This document shows, in pieces, positions 29,176 through 38,678 of a stretch of DNA of 51,635 nt (positions are counted from its first letter, which is position 1; each line of letters opens with the position of its first letter). The notes under the pieces are model-generated. The model was given only the letters and a program-made list of their open reading frames with translations. It had not been told where the DNA came from and did not search any database. The translations under genes and the position numbers were made by a program. This stretch comes from a virus: positions 1 through 51,635 of the IMG/VR virus record IMGVR_UViG_3300033388_001284. One strand, written 5' to 3'.

Positions 29176-30583
29176 GATATTCGCAAGAGTACGACTTAAA
29201 GCAGACGTTAACAAAGTAAATAACTATGCAAAAGCAATTCTTCAATTGTCAATGAACATGAAGAAAATGATAGACAGTTCTTTAGACGCTGCTAGTTCAC
29301 TTAAGCAATTCGAAGCTGAGACAGGTTTAAGTACCAAGTCTCTTCAACAGTGGCAAGCAGTAGCTGAACAAACCAATGTATCGGCTAAAGCTGTGGCTGA
29401 GAGCATGAAAAATGTTTCTCTGAATCAAGAGAAAATGAAGTTAGGGATGGGTACACACAAAGGGTACCAGCTTCTATTTTTAGATCACAGGAATGACCCC
29501 TTTGTTTTTCTTAAGAATTTGAGAAAAGCTATGCAAGGGCTATCTCAACCTATGAAAAAGTTAGCACTAGAGACACTTGGTATAAGTTCAGAGCTTATGC
29601 GCGTGTTAGACATGAGTGAGAAGCAATTTCAAGAAATGGCTGATAGTGCTTTGATAATGCCCTCTCATATGATTGATGCATTAGACTCTACCAGAAGTTC
29701 CTTAGTTACGGTAGTACAGGCGTTTAAGTATTTAAAAGCAATGTTAGCGGTGGAGTTAGCTCCAGCCATCAAGCAACTGGCAAAACACTTCGTGGCATTC
29801 GTTAAGAAAGACGGAGCCAAGTTGGTTAGGTTTCTTTTAGACCTTGTTAAGATTGTGGTACTGTTTATACAGGCACTCGGCACTTGGTCTGGGATGTTCT
29901 ATAGACTTATTAGGGACACAGTAGGATTTAAAGTAGCCTTAACTGCCTTACTGGCTATCATAGTAGCCCTCAATGCAGCGTTCTTATTTTCCCCTATTGG
30001 GCTGTTCTTAATGTCAGCATTAGCACTATTCCTAGTGTTAGATGATATATATGGGTACACGCAAGGAAAGAACTCAGTTTTTGGGGATGTTTTAAAAGAA
30101 ATGCCTAAACTAGAGGGAGCTCTAAAGCTCTTAGGTTTATTGGGAGCAAGTAAAGAAGATCTTGCCAAGATAAGGGAAGAGTTTGGTAATTGGGCAACCG
30201 TCATAGATGGAGTGAGATACTCCCTATGGTTACTTATAGAAACATTATTAGTTATTCCAAGGTTATTCAATAACATGTTCTCAGGAATTGGGCAGTTGAA
30301 CGACCTATTAAAAATGGGTAAAGGTAGTAACGCAAAGTTAACGCCAAAGGCAATAGAGGCCATAAGAAAAACACAAGTGGAGAAAGCCGGTGGCTATGTT
30401 GGCCCACCTCCTGCACCAGTGAAGATAGGTGACACTACCTTAAACATCTATGGTGTTAAGGATGCAGCAGAGGCATCACAACAAATGCAAAAAGAGTTAG
30501 AGGAAACAGTATCATCAGCATGGAATAGATATAATGGTGTGGATGAGTCAAGTGCTCTCGCAACCCCTGTGCCAGCGAAATAA
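29162..30583 (+). CDS. Tape measure protein
   Basis: 473 aa, short for a tape measure; at about 1.5 angstrom per residue it suggests a tail near 70 nm. N-terminal helices (VNNYAKAILQLSMNMKKMID), a motif SLKQFEAETGLSTKSLQQWQ common in such proteins, a hydrophobic pair of helices (VALTALLAIIVALNAAFLF) in the middle, and TTLNIYGVKDAAEASQQMQ near the end. Sets tail length and may insert in the host membrane. Confidence 0.85.
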   Translation: MKIAEIFARVRLKADVNKVNNYAKAILQLSMNMKKMIDSSLDAASSLKQFEAETGLSTKSLQQWQAVAEQTNVSAKAVAESMKNVSLNQEKMKLGMGTHKGYQLLFLDHRNDPFVFLKNLRKAMQGLSQPMKKLALETLGISSELMRVLDMSEKQFQEMADSALIMPSHMIDALDSTRSSLVTVVQAFKYLKAMLAVELAPAIKQLAKHFVAFVKKDGAKLVRFLLDLVKIVVLFIQALGTWSGMFYRLIRDTVGFKVALTALLAIIVALNAAFLFSPIGLFLMSALALFLVLDDIYGYTQGKNSVFGDVLKEMPKLEGALKLLGLLGASKEDLAKIREEFGNWATVIDGVRYSLWLLIETLLVIPRLFNNMFSGIGQLNDLLKMGKGSNAKLTPKAIEAIRKTQVEKAGGYVGPPPAPVKIGDTTLNIYGVKDAAEASQQMQKELEETVSSAWNRYNGVDESSALATPVPAK

Positions 30584-30592
30584 GGAGACACG

Positions 30593-31393
30593 ATGTCTAT
30601 AAATAGAATATTACAACCACCAATAGATCCAACGCCGGGCGTGGGCTTTATAGATGCGATAGCTAAAGCAGCTATCGTAAGACCTAAAGGACAACCAGGC
30701 ATATCAGGATTCTTATTTGATATACCAGAAACAGAAAAACTGACTTTAACAGCGGATATAACAGACAATTATACAGAAGATAACACTTATATAAATGACA
30801 ATAGAGTTTTCAAACCTGTTACTATAGAGTTAAGCGGTCTTATAGGAGAGTTGGTATTAAGACAAACCTTATTCTCTCAAATAGCACAGGCCGCTAGTCT
30901 TACGTTGTTGGCTACAGTAGCAGCGTTTCAAGGTAACTTCACAGATGGCATGACGCAAGTTTTGTTACAAGGAATCTCGGCTGCTAATTACGCAGTGTCA
31001 AGTGTCAATCGTGTAAAAGAATACGTGAGTAAATACACAACTGAGAATGGCCCATTTGCTACTTCTCAGGAAGCAATCTTTGCACAACTTGAAGCATTAT
31101 TTGTAACACAGAAAACATTGACAGTACAGACCCCTTGGAAGTTCTATGATAATATGCTTATACAGAGCATAGAAGCAAACCAGAGTCCTGAGTCTACCGA
31201 GATATCAGATATCAAAGTGTCTCTTAAACAAGTGCGGTTCGCTAAGATAGGTATACAAAACTTCTCCGAATTAGGAGATGTTGAGGCGAGAACTTTAATA
31301 CAACAACAAGGGCCGGATAACACCGGACCAGCAGGAACAGCATTAGGAAGTAATGATACAGTGTTTAAAGCCGCAGTAAATTTAGTACGATAA
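30593..31393 (+). CDS. Baseplate / tail adaptor protein
   Basis: 266 aa directly after the tape measure. FDIPETEKLTLTADITDNYT, NDNRVFKPVTIELSGLIGEL, a helical middle and a strand end (QSPESTEISDIKVSLKQVRF) resemble the tube-to-hub adaptor of compact baseplates (position of Pam3 gp17). Family name not certain. Confidence 0.65.
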   Translation: MSINRILQPPIDPTPGVGFIDAIAKAAIVRPKGQPGISGFLFDIPETEKLTLTADITDNYTEDNTYINDNRVFKPVTIELSGLIGELVLRQTLFSQIAQAASLTLLATVAAFQGNFTDGMTQVLLQGISAANYAVSSVNRVKEYVSKYTTENGPFATSQEAIFAQLEALFVTQKTLTVQTPWKFYDNMLIQSIEANQSPESTEISDIKVSLKQVRFAKIGIQNFSELGDVEARTLIQQQGPDNTGPAGTALGSNDTVFKAAVNLVR

Positions 31394-31402
31394 TATAAGA
31401 AG

Positions 31403-31753
31403 GTGCCTATGCAAATTATAACAGGATTACGATCAGTAGCTATACAGAACTTTCAGATAAACATTGATGAAGGGACTATATATTTTACGTTCACATATAA
31501 ACCAGCAGTTAGCATGTGGTTTATGGATATAACATTTAATGAGACCAGCTACAAAGGTTTAAGGTTATGTCTAAACACTAATTTAATGTACAATTGGGAA
31601 AAGCTTATACCCTTCGGGATCATGTGTTACTCCGATATACATGGTTATGAACCAACGTTAATAACGGACTTGTACTATGCTAAGGTCAAGGTAGCTGTTA
31701 TAACTAAAGAGGAAATAGCTTTTATAACCTCTACTATAAATGAACAGGAATAA
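31403..31753 (+). CDS. Baseplate plug (Pam3 gp18-like)
   Basis: 116 aa. Strands FQINIDEGTIYFTFTYKPAV, SMWFMDITFNETSYKGLRLC and GIMCYSDIHGYEPTL fit the small beta-barrel plug that follows the adaptor in DUF3383-type tails. Starts 10 bases after the adaptor; AAGGTGCCT upstream. Confidence 0.65.
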   Translation: MPMQIITGLRSVAIQNFQINIDEGTIYFTFTYKPAVSMWFMDITFNETSYKGLRLCLNTNLMYNWEKLIPFGIMCYSDIHGYEPTLITDLYYAKVKVAVITKEEIAFITSTINEQE

Positions 31754-31755
31754 CT

Positions 31756-32631
31756 ATGGTCGATACTAACATAAGTGATATAGTACTAGAGAGGCAGTAT
31801 GAAATAGTTATAACTAACCCTGATGGTGAGTTAATAACTATAGCAAGCCCGTTCACTGCTAAGATATCCGTAAAGCGTAGTACACTGGCAGATGCTAACC
31901 GTGCAAAAGTTGTTATACACAACTTGGGAAGCACTACCAGAGGTAAGGTGTTTAAAGATCAATACACCTTTAATGAACAATGGATAATTGGTATCAAGGC
32001 AGGATACGAAGAAAAGAAGCTAATCTTTTTTGGATACGTACAGCAAGCATACTCATATAAAGAGGGTACAGAGTGGATGACAAGCATAGAAGCTTTTGAT
32101 GGGCTCTACCCTACACAAAACAGTCATATAGCTAAGACTTTCCCTAAGGGTTCGTCATTTAGAGACATAATAATCCAGGCAGTGTCAGGTATGATTGGTG
32201 GGATAAAGACCGGGAACCTGTCAGGTGTCAATGATAAGAAAACAAAACGTGGAGTAGTAGGTCTAGGTAAAGCTGTAGAGTTAATACACGTATTAACAGG
32301 AGGTACCTACTTTATAGATCAGAACATACTACACGCTATAAATGACGATGACTACCTAGGAGAAGAGGTTCTTGACCTTGGATCAGGGTTATTGTTAGGC
32401 ACTCCAAGAAGACGGGATATAATGTTGATATGTAAAACTATCTTCTTCCCGGAAGCCACAGTGGCAAGTGCGGTTAGGCTTACCTCTAAGCATCAAGAGT
32501 ATTCAGGACTATATAAGATAATGAGTATTCAACACGAAATAGAAATATCAGGTTCTTCATCAGGAACAGGTATAACAACCTTGGGACTAAATGCAGGAGC
32601 TAAAGCACTAAGAAAGGCAGTAGATGGCTAA
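31756..32631 (+). CDS. Baseplate hub protein (gp27 / gpD-like)
   Basis: 291 aa. ANRAKVVIHNLGSTTRGKVF, WIIGIKAGYEEKKLIFFGYV, SIEAFDGLYPTQNSHIAKTF and KIMSIQHEIEISGSSSGTGI are typical of trimeric hub proteins. Overlaps the spike gene by 8 bases, as hub and spike bind each other. Confidence 0.8.
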   Translation: MVDTNISDIVLERQYEIVITNPDGELITIASPFTAKISVKRSTLADANRAKVVIHNLGSTTRGKVFKDQYTFNEQWIIGIKAGYEEKKLIFFGYVQQAYSYKEGTEWMTSIEAFDGLYPTQNSHIAKTFPKGSSFRDIIIQAVSGMIGGIKTGNLSGVNDKKTKRGVVGLGKAVELIHVLTGGTYFIDQNILHAINDDDYLGEEVLDLGSGLLLGTPRRRDIMLICKTIFFPEATVASAVRLTSKHQEYSGLYKIMSIQHEIEISGSSSGTGITTLGLNAGAKALRKAVDG

Positions 32632-33346
32632 AGAACCACTTAATAATTCACAAAGATTAACACCTTCATTTGACGATCTGTTAGAACTATTTAAGGCTAA
32701 CATATTCGCTACAATGAATTGTGTTCAGATCGGTAAAATAGAGAAGTTCACTAAAGGAGAACAAACAGCGGAGATTCAGATACAAGTTAAGAGACAGGTC
32801 AATGACAAAAAGTCAGTAGCCTACCCTGTTCTTGTTGATTGTCCAGTGGTAGTTCTTCAAGGTGGAGGAGCATTTCTAGAATTCCCTATTGCTAAAGGTG
32901 ATTATTGTGTCGTACTGTTTAATGATAGAGATATTGATAATTGGTGGGACTCCGCAACGGTTGCAGAGCCTAGTTCAAGTAGGAAACATAATTTGTCAGA
33001 TGGTATGGCACTCGTTGGACTTAATCCAAAGTCTAATGTACTTCCACTAGCTGGAGATAAGGTTTTTTTGAACGCTGCTGACCACAATCTTTCGATAAAT
33101 AGTACGAAGCAAATTGATTTTAACGGTGGTACGGACTTCGCAGTTAGGTATAACGAGCTTAAAACACAGTTTGACCAATTAAAGACAGACCATGATAATG
33201 TAGTTGCTTTGGTTAAAGCACACACACATGTGGCTCCTTCAGGAACTACAGACGCCAGTAGTACACTACAAGTACTGGCACCCTCAACAGCGGACTTGAC
33301 TAATGCTAAGATAGCTAAAATAAACCTACCGGGAGTTGGAGAATGA
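32624..33346 (+). CDS. Tail spike / puncturing protein (Gp138 N-terminal domain)
   Basis: 240 aa. OB-fold N-terminal part with YPVLVDCPVVVLQGGGAFLE, FPIAKGDYCVVLFNDRDIDN and SSRKHNLSDGMALVGLNPKS, the Gp138_N signature. C-terminal part has a short helix (YNELKTQFDQLKTDHDNVVA) and HTHVAPSGTT. The HTH may hold a metal ion at the tip, as in gpV. Pierces the outer membrane in related phages. Confidence 0.8.
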   Translation: MAKEPLNNSQRLTPSFDDLLELFKANIFATMNCVQIGKIEKFTKGEQTAEIQIQVKRQVNDKKSVAYPVLVDCPVVVLQGGGAFLEFPIAKGDYCVVLFNDRDIDNWWDSATVAEPSSSRKHNLSDGMALVGLNPKSNVLPLAGDKVFLNAADHNLSINSTKQIDFNGGTDFAVRYNELKTQFDQLKTDHDNVVALVKAHTHVAPSGTTDASSTLQVLAPSTADLTNAKIAKINLPGVGE

Positions 33347-33693
33347 TAATAAGAGGGCTAGATGCTCAAGGTGATTGGGTATACGGAAAAGGTAAAAGTG
33401 ATTACGCTAAGAATCTAGATGGTCTAGAAATCGATCTTGCTACAAGATTAAGGTCTTGGAAGTTCGATTGTTTCTTCGCTTCACAAGAGGGCGTTGACTA
33501 TCGTAGCTATCTGGCAAAGAACACCCAACCATTCTTAGAAGCAGACATAAAAAGAGTAATACTCCAAACAGAGGGAGTTACAGTAATAAATAGTTTTTCA
33601 GCAGTATTTAACGAAAATGAAAGAAACTTGACAATTGAAGCGGATATTAGTACAATATATGGAGAGCTTACTAACTTTAACGTTTCAGTCTAG
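33343..33693 (+). CDS. Sheath initiator (gp25/gpW-like)
   Basis: 116 aa. GDWVYGKGKSDYAKNLDGLE, AIATRLRSWKFDCFF-like core, YRSYL, IKRVILQTEGVTVINSF and NLTIEADISTIYGE match gp25-like baseplate wedge proteins, where the sheath starts to grow. Overlaps the spike gene by 4 bases. Confidence 0.8.
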   Translation: MIIRGLDAQGDWVYGKGKSDYAKNLDGLEIDLATRLRSWKFDCFFASQEGVDYRSYLAKNTQPFLEADIKRVILQTEGVTVINSFSAVFNENERNLTIEADISTIYGELTNFNVSV

Positions 33694-33709
33694 TATAAGG
33701 AGATAACAT

Positions 33710-34594
33710 ATGCCAGAATTAGGCGATTTAGATGATTGTTATGTAACACTTGATAGTGGTAAAAGAGCAAGAGTAGGCTGGTCAGATCCCGCAGAAACAG
33801 TGCAGGGAAAGCCTTTTAACCTTTGCGTAGGTCAGGGTGAGATACCGGGATACTGGTACATAGATAAGTTTGGAGAGAATCCTTCAATTGACACTGGTGA
33901 TCCACCAGTTGACATATGGGAAGTAGGAGGATTATATAATTATGATGCCATTAACACAGCACCAATTGTCTCGCTCATAAGTACCAGTTCTTCCGACACG
34001 GAAGATATAGAAGTAACAGGTTTAGATATTGATGGTAACGCTGTTACGCAGGTGCTTACACTAACCGGTGATACAAGGGTAGCCTTGACAACACCGCTCT
34101 GGAGAGTGTATAGATTGGAAAACATCGGATCAGTTGATCTAGTAGGCACTATTCATTGTTATATAGGAACCGGGGGTGCACCAACAGATGCTAATACTAG
34201 AGCACGAATCTCAATAGGAGGTAACCAGACACTTATGGCCTTGTCAACAGTGCCACTTGGTAAAGTAGGTTTCCTTTTAAAAGGTGAACTTGGTATTAGT
34301 AGACCTCAGACAGCGGGTGAAGCAAGATGTGCATACTACTCAAGAAGAGTAGGAAAAGTGTTCAAGATAAAGAAACGTATAAACGTGACTAACCAAGGAT
34401 CAAGTCTATACCAAGATGAGAGAAGTATTCCTGACGTTATACCAGCCTTGACAGATATTAAACTTACTGTAGAATTTGTAAGTGCTAATAGTATGGGTGC
34501 ATGGGGAGCTTATATAATGTATATAGTTGATGAAGATAAACTAGCACCAGAATTCTTGGCTATGATAGGTCAACCGACCAGCATGCCAACATAA
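33710..34594 (+). CDS. Unknown virion protein between sheath initiator and wedge
   Basis: 294 aa, beta-rich. Holds DIDGNAVTQVLTLTGDTRVA, TPLWRVYRLENIGSVDLVGT and YIMYIVDEDKLAPEFLAM. Such WRV...N.g...l.G.i repeats are seen in marine and environmental phage structural proteins. No counterpart is expected at this point of the compact baseplate order, so it may be an added peripheral baseplate or fibre part. Confidence 0.65.
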   Translation: MPELGDLDDCYVTLDSGKRARVGWSDPAETVQGKPFNLCVGQGEIPGYWYIDKFGENPSIDTGDPPVDIWEVGGLYNYDAINTAPIVSLISTSSSDTEDIEVTGLDIDGNAVTQVLTLTGDTRVALTTPLWRVYRLENIGSVDLVGTIHCYIGTGGAPTDANTRARISIGGNQTLMALSTVPLGKVGFLLKGELGISRPQTAGEARCAYYSRRVGKVFKIKKRINVTNQGSSLYQDERSIPDVIPALTDIKLTVEFVSANSMGAWGAYIMYIVDEDKLAPEFLAMIGQPTSMPT

Positions 34595-34606
34595 AGGGAG
34601 AAGTAA

Positions 34607-35794
34607 ATGCCAGATATTTTAGATGCTGATGGTCTACAGATAAAGTCATTAACAGAGGTACGAGACGAACTGGAAACAGATCTTCAGAATATCTTTGGTT
34701 CTGACATAAATACTGACCAAAATAGTCCAGATGGACAACAGATAAATATCTATGCACAAGGTGGTATAGATTTAAGAGAAGTAGTACAAAAAGTATACAA
34801 TGGGTTTAACCCTAATCTTGCTGAAGGTAAAGTACTAGACCAGCGAGTAGCAATTAACGATATACAGAGGAACCTGGGTACCTACTCCACAACACCTGTC
34901 ACTTTGACATATGACAAGGTGGCAGCTTTGATTGGTCTAGACGCAGAGTCATCCACTCTTATTCCTGATATTGAGGGCTTGTTTACTGTTAAGGATGATG
35001 AAGGAACTTTGTTCTATCTAATAACAAGTGTGACAACTGCCGGAGCAGGAAGCAGTGTACATGAGTTTAGAGCAGCGGAATTAGGTCAAGTTGAAATATT
35101 ACCTAACACAATAACAACACAGCAAGTGATTGTATCGGGGATAACCGCTGTTAACAATCCTTCGCAGCCAACGACAATAGGTATTGATGAAGAGACAGAC
35201 ATAGCATTGAAAGTTCGTAATGTTAAGGCTGCAGCTCTGAGATCCTATGGGTACCTAGATAGTATTATCGCAGGACTTAACAATATTACAGGAGTGGTAA
35301 ATGCCTATTGTTATGAGAACGTTTACTCATCTACAGATGCTGACGGGATACCAAGTCATAGCATTTGGGCAATTGTCGAGGGTGGAGCGGATGCTGATAT
35401 TGGAGAAGTATTATACAAAAAGAGAGGTGGAGGCTGTGGTATGAAAGGTGCGGTAGAAGTAGTTGTACCAAGAAACACAGATCCAGCGTCAAATGCCAGT
35501 ATGTTCTTCGATAGAGTTGTACTTGATGACCTCTATATAAAAATGACTATAACTGGTTTCTACAATGACACTACTGTTAAAGACGGTATCGTAGCTGATA
35601 TTATATGGGATGTTGGACAACCAGCAACCAGCGATGTTATATCCTGTTATGTTAAAGGGCTATATCCGGATGCTATAATAACAGAAGTTAGAGTAAGTAC
35701 TGACGGTGTCGTTTGGGCAGAGATAGTTGCTGCACCAGACAAGAAAACAAGATACAATAATGATGCGCCTAATATTTCGATAAACGGAGTGTGA
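34607..35794 (+). CDS. Baseplate wedge protein J-like (gp47/gp6 type)
   Basis: 395 aa. LTEVRDELETDLQNIFGSDI, NSPDGQQINIYAQGGIDLRE, AATNPSQPTTIGIDEETD-like region, ALKVRNVKAAALRSYGYLDS and a C-terminal DIIWDVGQPATSDVISCYVK fit the baseplate J family. Forms wedge dimers with the next gene's product. Confidence 0.85.
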   Translation: MPDILDADGLQIKSLTEVRDELETDLQNIFGSDINTDQNSPDGQQINIYAQGGIDLREVVQKVYNGFNPNLAEGKVLDQRVAINDIQRNLGTYSTTPVTLTYDKVAALIGLDAESSTLIPDIEGLFTVKDDEGTLFYLITSVTTAGAGSSVHEFRAAELGQVEILPNTITTQQVIVSGITAVNNPSQPTTIGIDEETDIALKVRNVKAAALRSYGYLDSIIAGLNNITGVVNAYCYENVYSSTDADGIPSHSIWAIVEGGADADIGEVLYKKRGGGCGMKGAVEVVVPRNTDPASNASMFFDRVVLDDLYIKMTITGFYNDTTVKDGIVADIIWDVGQPATSDVISCYVKGLYPDAIITEVRVSTDGVVWAEIVAAPDKKTRYNNDAPNISINGV

Positions 35795-35795
35795 T

Positions 35796-36452
35796 ATGGC
35801 AACTAATGCAGAGTTAATTGATTATTATAAAAACACTTTAATATTACAATATAGACAAATGAGAGTAGTAGATCCAGAAGCAGTAGACCCTGCACTTGAG
35901 GAGTCTAAAGCAACTAGACATATTACTGCACTTGTTAAAGCTATCATGATATTTGAACTAATAGAAGACGTACAGAACGGCTTCAATTTGGATGATAGCA
36001 TCGGAGTGCAGCTTGATATACTGGGTAAATATATAAACTTCGATCGTAAGATCAAAACAACAGGTGGGAGCACTAGAACTTTAGCTGATTCTGAGTACAG
36101 AGTGTACCTTAAAGCTAAAGTTGCTCTCAATACTATGGATAGTACTCTATATGATATAGATACCTATCTAGAAACACATATACCAGCGTCAAGTGTCATA
36201 GATACTACTTTCATGGCTCTTACTTATCAATTGGAGGGCTTGACATTGGTTCAGACTCAGGAGATGGTGTATAACGATATGTTACCTCACCCTACCGGAG
36301 TAGATGCTAGTGACATGGTATATGAAGTCCCTGCTAATGAGGGCTTCAGGTGTGCAAGCGCCGGAGTACCAGTGACAGGTGTCAAAGGGTTTGGGTCTGC
36401 CGGAGCATTGGCAGGTGGCAAACTAGCAGTCGCAATAGGCGCACAATATTAA
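35796..36452 (+). CDS. Baseplate wedge protein gpI-like (DUF2612 type)
   Basis: 218 aa. NAELIDYYKNTLILQYRQMR start, NGFNLDDSIGVQLDILGKYI, a GSTRTLADSEYRVYLKAKVA core and a Gly/Ala-rich GFGSAGALAGGKLAVAIG end. DUF2612/gpI proteins connect wedge and fibre. One base after the J-like gene. Confidence 0.8.
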   Translation: MATNAELIDYYKNTLILQYRQMRVVDPEAVDPALEESKATRHITALVKAIMIFELIEDVQNGFNLDDSIGVQLDILGKYINFDRKIKTTGGSTRTLADSEYRVYLKAKVALNTMDSTLYDIDTYLETHIPASSVIDTTFMALTYQLEGLTLVQTQEMVYNDMLPHPTGVDASDMVYEVPANEGFRCASAGVPVTGVKGFGSAGALAGGKLAVAIGAQY

Positions 36453-36467
36453 AATAGGAGATAACAG

Positions 36468-37589
36468 ATGGCGAAGCCAAGTATAACACAAGAAAAGCTC
36501 AAGTGGGCTGATTCTAGTATAACAGATCCGGGAAGTGGTGAAGCAAATAAGGTTACCACCCCTACTACAAAAGAAACAAACGGTTGGATATACCAAGAAG
36601 AGCCCGGCTTTAATTATTTAAATTATTGGATGAACCTTGCTTATCAGTATGTGGCCTGGATTGTTGCAGAACCTTTGGAAGGAAACTATAAATTTAGTGG
36701 AACTAAAACGTTCGAAGAAGAGCTATATATAGAAACATGGTCAGAGGTTCAGCAAGGGTATCAGTCATTTAGCAAACTTGTAGATGACATTGGTATAATA
36801 AGTACTTATTATACCAATCCCGGTGGAACTGCTAGTCTCATAGACTTATTTCAATTAAGTGCTGGAACAGTACACTATTATAAACATACTTTCTTGAATG
36901 AAGTGGAAGCAGCAACAGGTATAAAAATAACAGGTGGTGACCTTGTTATAGAGAAGTCCACTACTCCTACGATACTACTTAATCACACTGGTGCTGGTAG
37001 AGAGGTATATATAGAGAACACAGGAACAACGTCCAGATGGTTAGCTGGAGGCTCTACTCCAAACCCTGCTTTTGAAGTAACTAATGCCACGGCTGATATA
37101 ACTATACACAATGAAGCAACCTTTAATGACATTGTTACCTTAAAAGAAAACGTGTTTGCAGAAAAGGACTTAAACGCAGACAACGATGTTATAGCACAAA
37201 ACGATGTTTATGCTTATGGAAACGTGACTGCGAGGTATAACCTTATTGCACAAGGGAGTGCGAATATACAAAACGAAGTAACATGTGGTAATGTGGATGC
37301 TCGTAATGATGTACAAGCTGGAAAAGATCTTTTGTCTGTACGTGATGTTAAGGCGGTTGGTGGGTTTGTTATAGGGCTAAATGGAGTAGTGACAAAACTT
37401 GCTGAGTTTACCGGAGCAGGTGCTCCGACAGATGCCCAGTGTGTTACAGAACTAGAATCAGCCGGTGCTATTTCTGTAGCCGAAGGCTTTGTTGGTCTAA
37501 TGGAGAATGACAGTACTAAAGTTGTATATATGGCTGTTAAGAACACAGTTGGTGACTGGTACCAGACCGCTTTAACAAAAACACTTTAA
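36468..37589 (+). CDS. Tail fibre / receptor-binding protein
   Basis: 373 aa. N-terminal baseplate anchor (KPSITQEKLKWADSSITDPG, GWIYQEEPGFNYLNYWMNLA). Middle: short beta repeats DVIAQNDVYAYGNVTARYNL...VTCGNVDARNDVQAGKDLLS with period near 6-7 residues, as in trimeric fibres. C-terminal GFVGLMENDSTKVVYMAVKN fold is a probable tip. Binds the host surface. No separate fibre chaperone seen. Confidence 0.8.
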   Translation: MAKPSITQEKLKWADSSITDPGSGEANKVTTPTTKETNGWIYQEEPGFNYLNYWMNLAYQYVAWIVAEPLEGNYKFSGTKTFEEELYIETWSEVQQGYQSFSKLVDDIGIISTYYTNPGGTASLIDLFQLSAGTVHYYKHTFLNEVEAATGIKITGGDLVIEKSTTPTILLNHTGAGREVYIENTGTTSRWLAGGSTPNPAFEVTNATADITIHNEATFNDIVTLKENVFAEKDLNADNDVIAQNDVYAYGNVTARYNLIAQGSANIQNEVTCGNVDARNDVQAGKDLLSVRDVKAVGGFVIGLNGVVTKLAEFTGAGAPTDAQCVTELESAGAISVAEGFVGLMENDSTKVVYMAVKNTVGDWYQTALTKTL

Positions 37590-37606
37590 TTAACCGGAAG
37601 TAACAA

Positions 37607-38029
37607 ATGTCAGAGAACGATTTACATAGAAAGATTGACAATATGAACGCAAGTATTAACAATAAGCTTGACAAAGTTTTCGGTGATATGAATAAAAAAG
37701 TTGACCAGTACATGCAGAAACAGTTTGATGAACAAAAAGAACAAGTTAGACACTGCGCTTTAATGAGTAGCGCAGTGGAACATAACGCACATGAGATAGA
37801 GGAAGTACGACTAGCACTTAGCAAACATAAAACTTTGTATAGGCAAGACCTTGCTTCTAGACAAAAATGGTGGAATAATTTTGCAGCTAGAGCAGCTTTT
37901 TTTGTGATACCATTTGTTATATCAACAGCGGGATTTTTTTACAAAGGAGCAGAGCATGATGAAGTTCAATGTCCAAACAGACCAGAGGTGGTCGAAGAAC
38001 ATTATGACCCACCCGAAGACACAAAGTAA
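37607..38029 (+). CDS. Coiled-coil membrane protein at the start of the lysis genes
   Basis: 140 aa. Coiled coil (LHRKIDNMNASINNKLDKVF) followed by one membrane helix (ARAAFFVIPFVISTAGFFY, residues 97-116) and an acidic tail. Lies before the peptidase and holin, and its end overlaps the peptidase gene by 74 bases. Could be a holin partner or a fibre-associated membrane factor. Confidence 0.6.
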   Translation: MSENDLHRKIDNMNASINNKLDKVFGDMNKKVDQYMQKQFDEQKEQVRHCALMSSAVEHNAHEIEEVRLALSKHKTLYRQDLASRQKWWNNFAARAAFFVIPFVISTAGFFYKGAEHDEVQCPNRPEVVEEHYDPPEDTK

Positions 38030-38456
38030 GCCAGATTTCATTTGGCGTTGGGGTTGTTTATTAACTTGTATAGCTAACATCTATCAATGGGTAGAAGACA
38101 TGCGAGTAACACCGGCAGACATGAATGAGATATTTCATGAGATCAAAGGTTACATGTTACTTGACGATCCATCAACCCCAAGTAGTACTGCCAGTGCTAT
38201 TCACTGGGGAAATGTTAAAAGGTTCCTTGAGCCCAGTATAGAAATACGAAACAGAGTTAGTATCTATGACTACTTTGACTCTGAAGACTATTACTATATA
38301 GCAAGAGTGACACATAGCACAGGAGTAGGTAGCCATTATCTATTGGTAATTGGCAAGGGTGATAATACCTTTTGGTGTTTTGACCCAGAGACAGGTGATA
38401 CAATAGGAGTAAACGCAGATGACATATTCTATCTGCACGAATTTAGGAGGAAGTAA
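37956..38456 (+). CDS. Endolysin, C39-like cysteine peptidase
   Basis: 166 aa from the ATG ATG pair at 37956/37959, 6-9 bases after AAGGAGC inside the upstream gene. Active-site pattern: WGCLLTCIANIYQW (Cys near residue 35, WGC), then GSHYLLVIGKGDNTFWCFDP (His, then Asp) as in C39-like papain fold peptidases. It would cut cell-wall peptide stems. No signal peptide, so it needs the holin next door. Confidence 0.7.
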   Translation: MMKFNVQTDQRWSKNIMTHPKTQSKPDFIWRWGCLLTCIANIYQWVEDMRVTPADMNEIFHEIKGYMLLDDPSTPSSTASAIHWGNVKRFLEPSIEIRNRVSIYDYFDSEDYYYIARVTHSTGVGSHYLLVIGKGDNTFWCFDPETGDTIGVNADDIFYLHEFRRK

Positions 38457-38678
38457 ATGTTTAAAAAAATGTATTCAAGAAAAGTTACTGCTTACTTTTT
38501 AAGTATGGTAGTATTCACAGGGGCCTTTTTCTCATTAGTAAAATGGGCACCTAACACTTTAGAATGGGTTGGTATAACTCTTCTATGGTTGATTTTTGCA
38601 ACCAATGTTCTGTTTATATCATTTAATTCACTTGATAAGGGGATGAAATTATATGCTGAATTTAAAAAAGGTCGTTAA
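38457..38678 (+). CDS. Holin-like protein
   Basis: 73 aa with two membrane helices (VTAYFLSMVVFTGAFFSLV and WVGITLLWLIFATNVLFIS) and a charged C-terminus (KGMKLYAEFKKGR), the shape of small class II holins. Stop-start distance to the endolysin is zero; AGGAGG precedes the ATG. Confidence 0.7.
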   Translation: MFKKMYSRKVTAYFLSMVVFTGAFFSLVKWAPNTLEWVGITLLWLIFATNVLFISFNSLDKGMKLYAEFKKGR

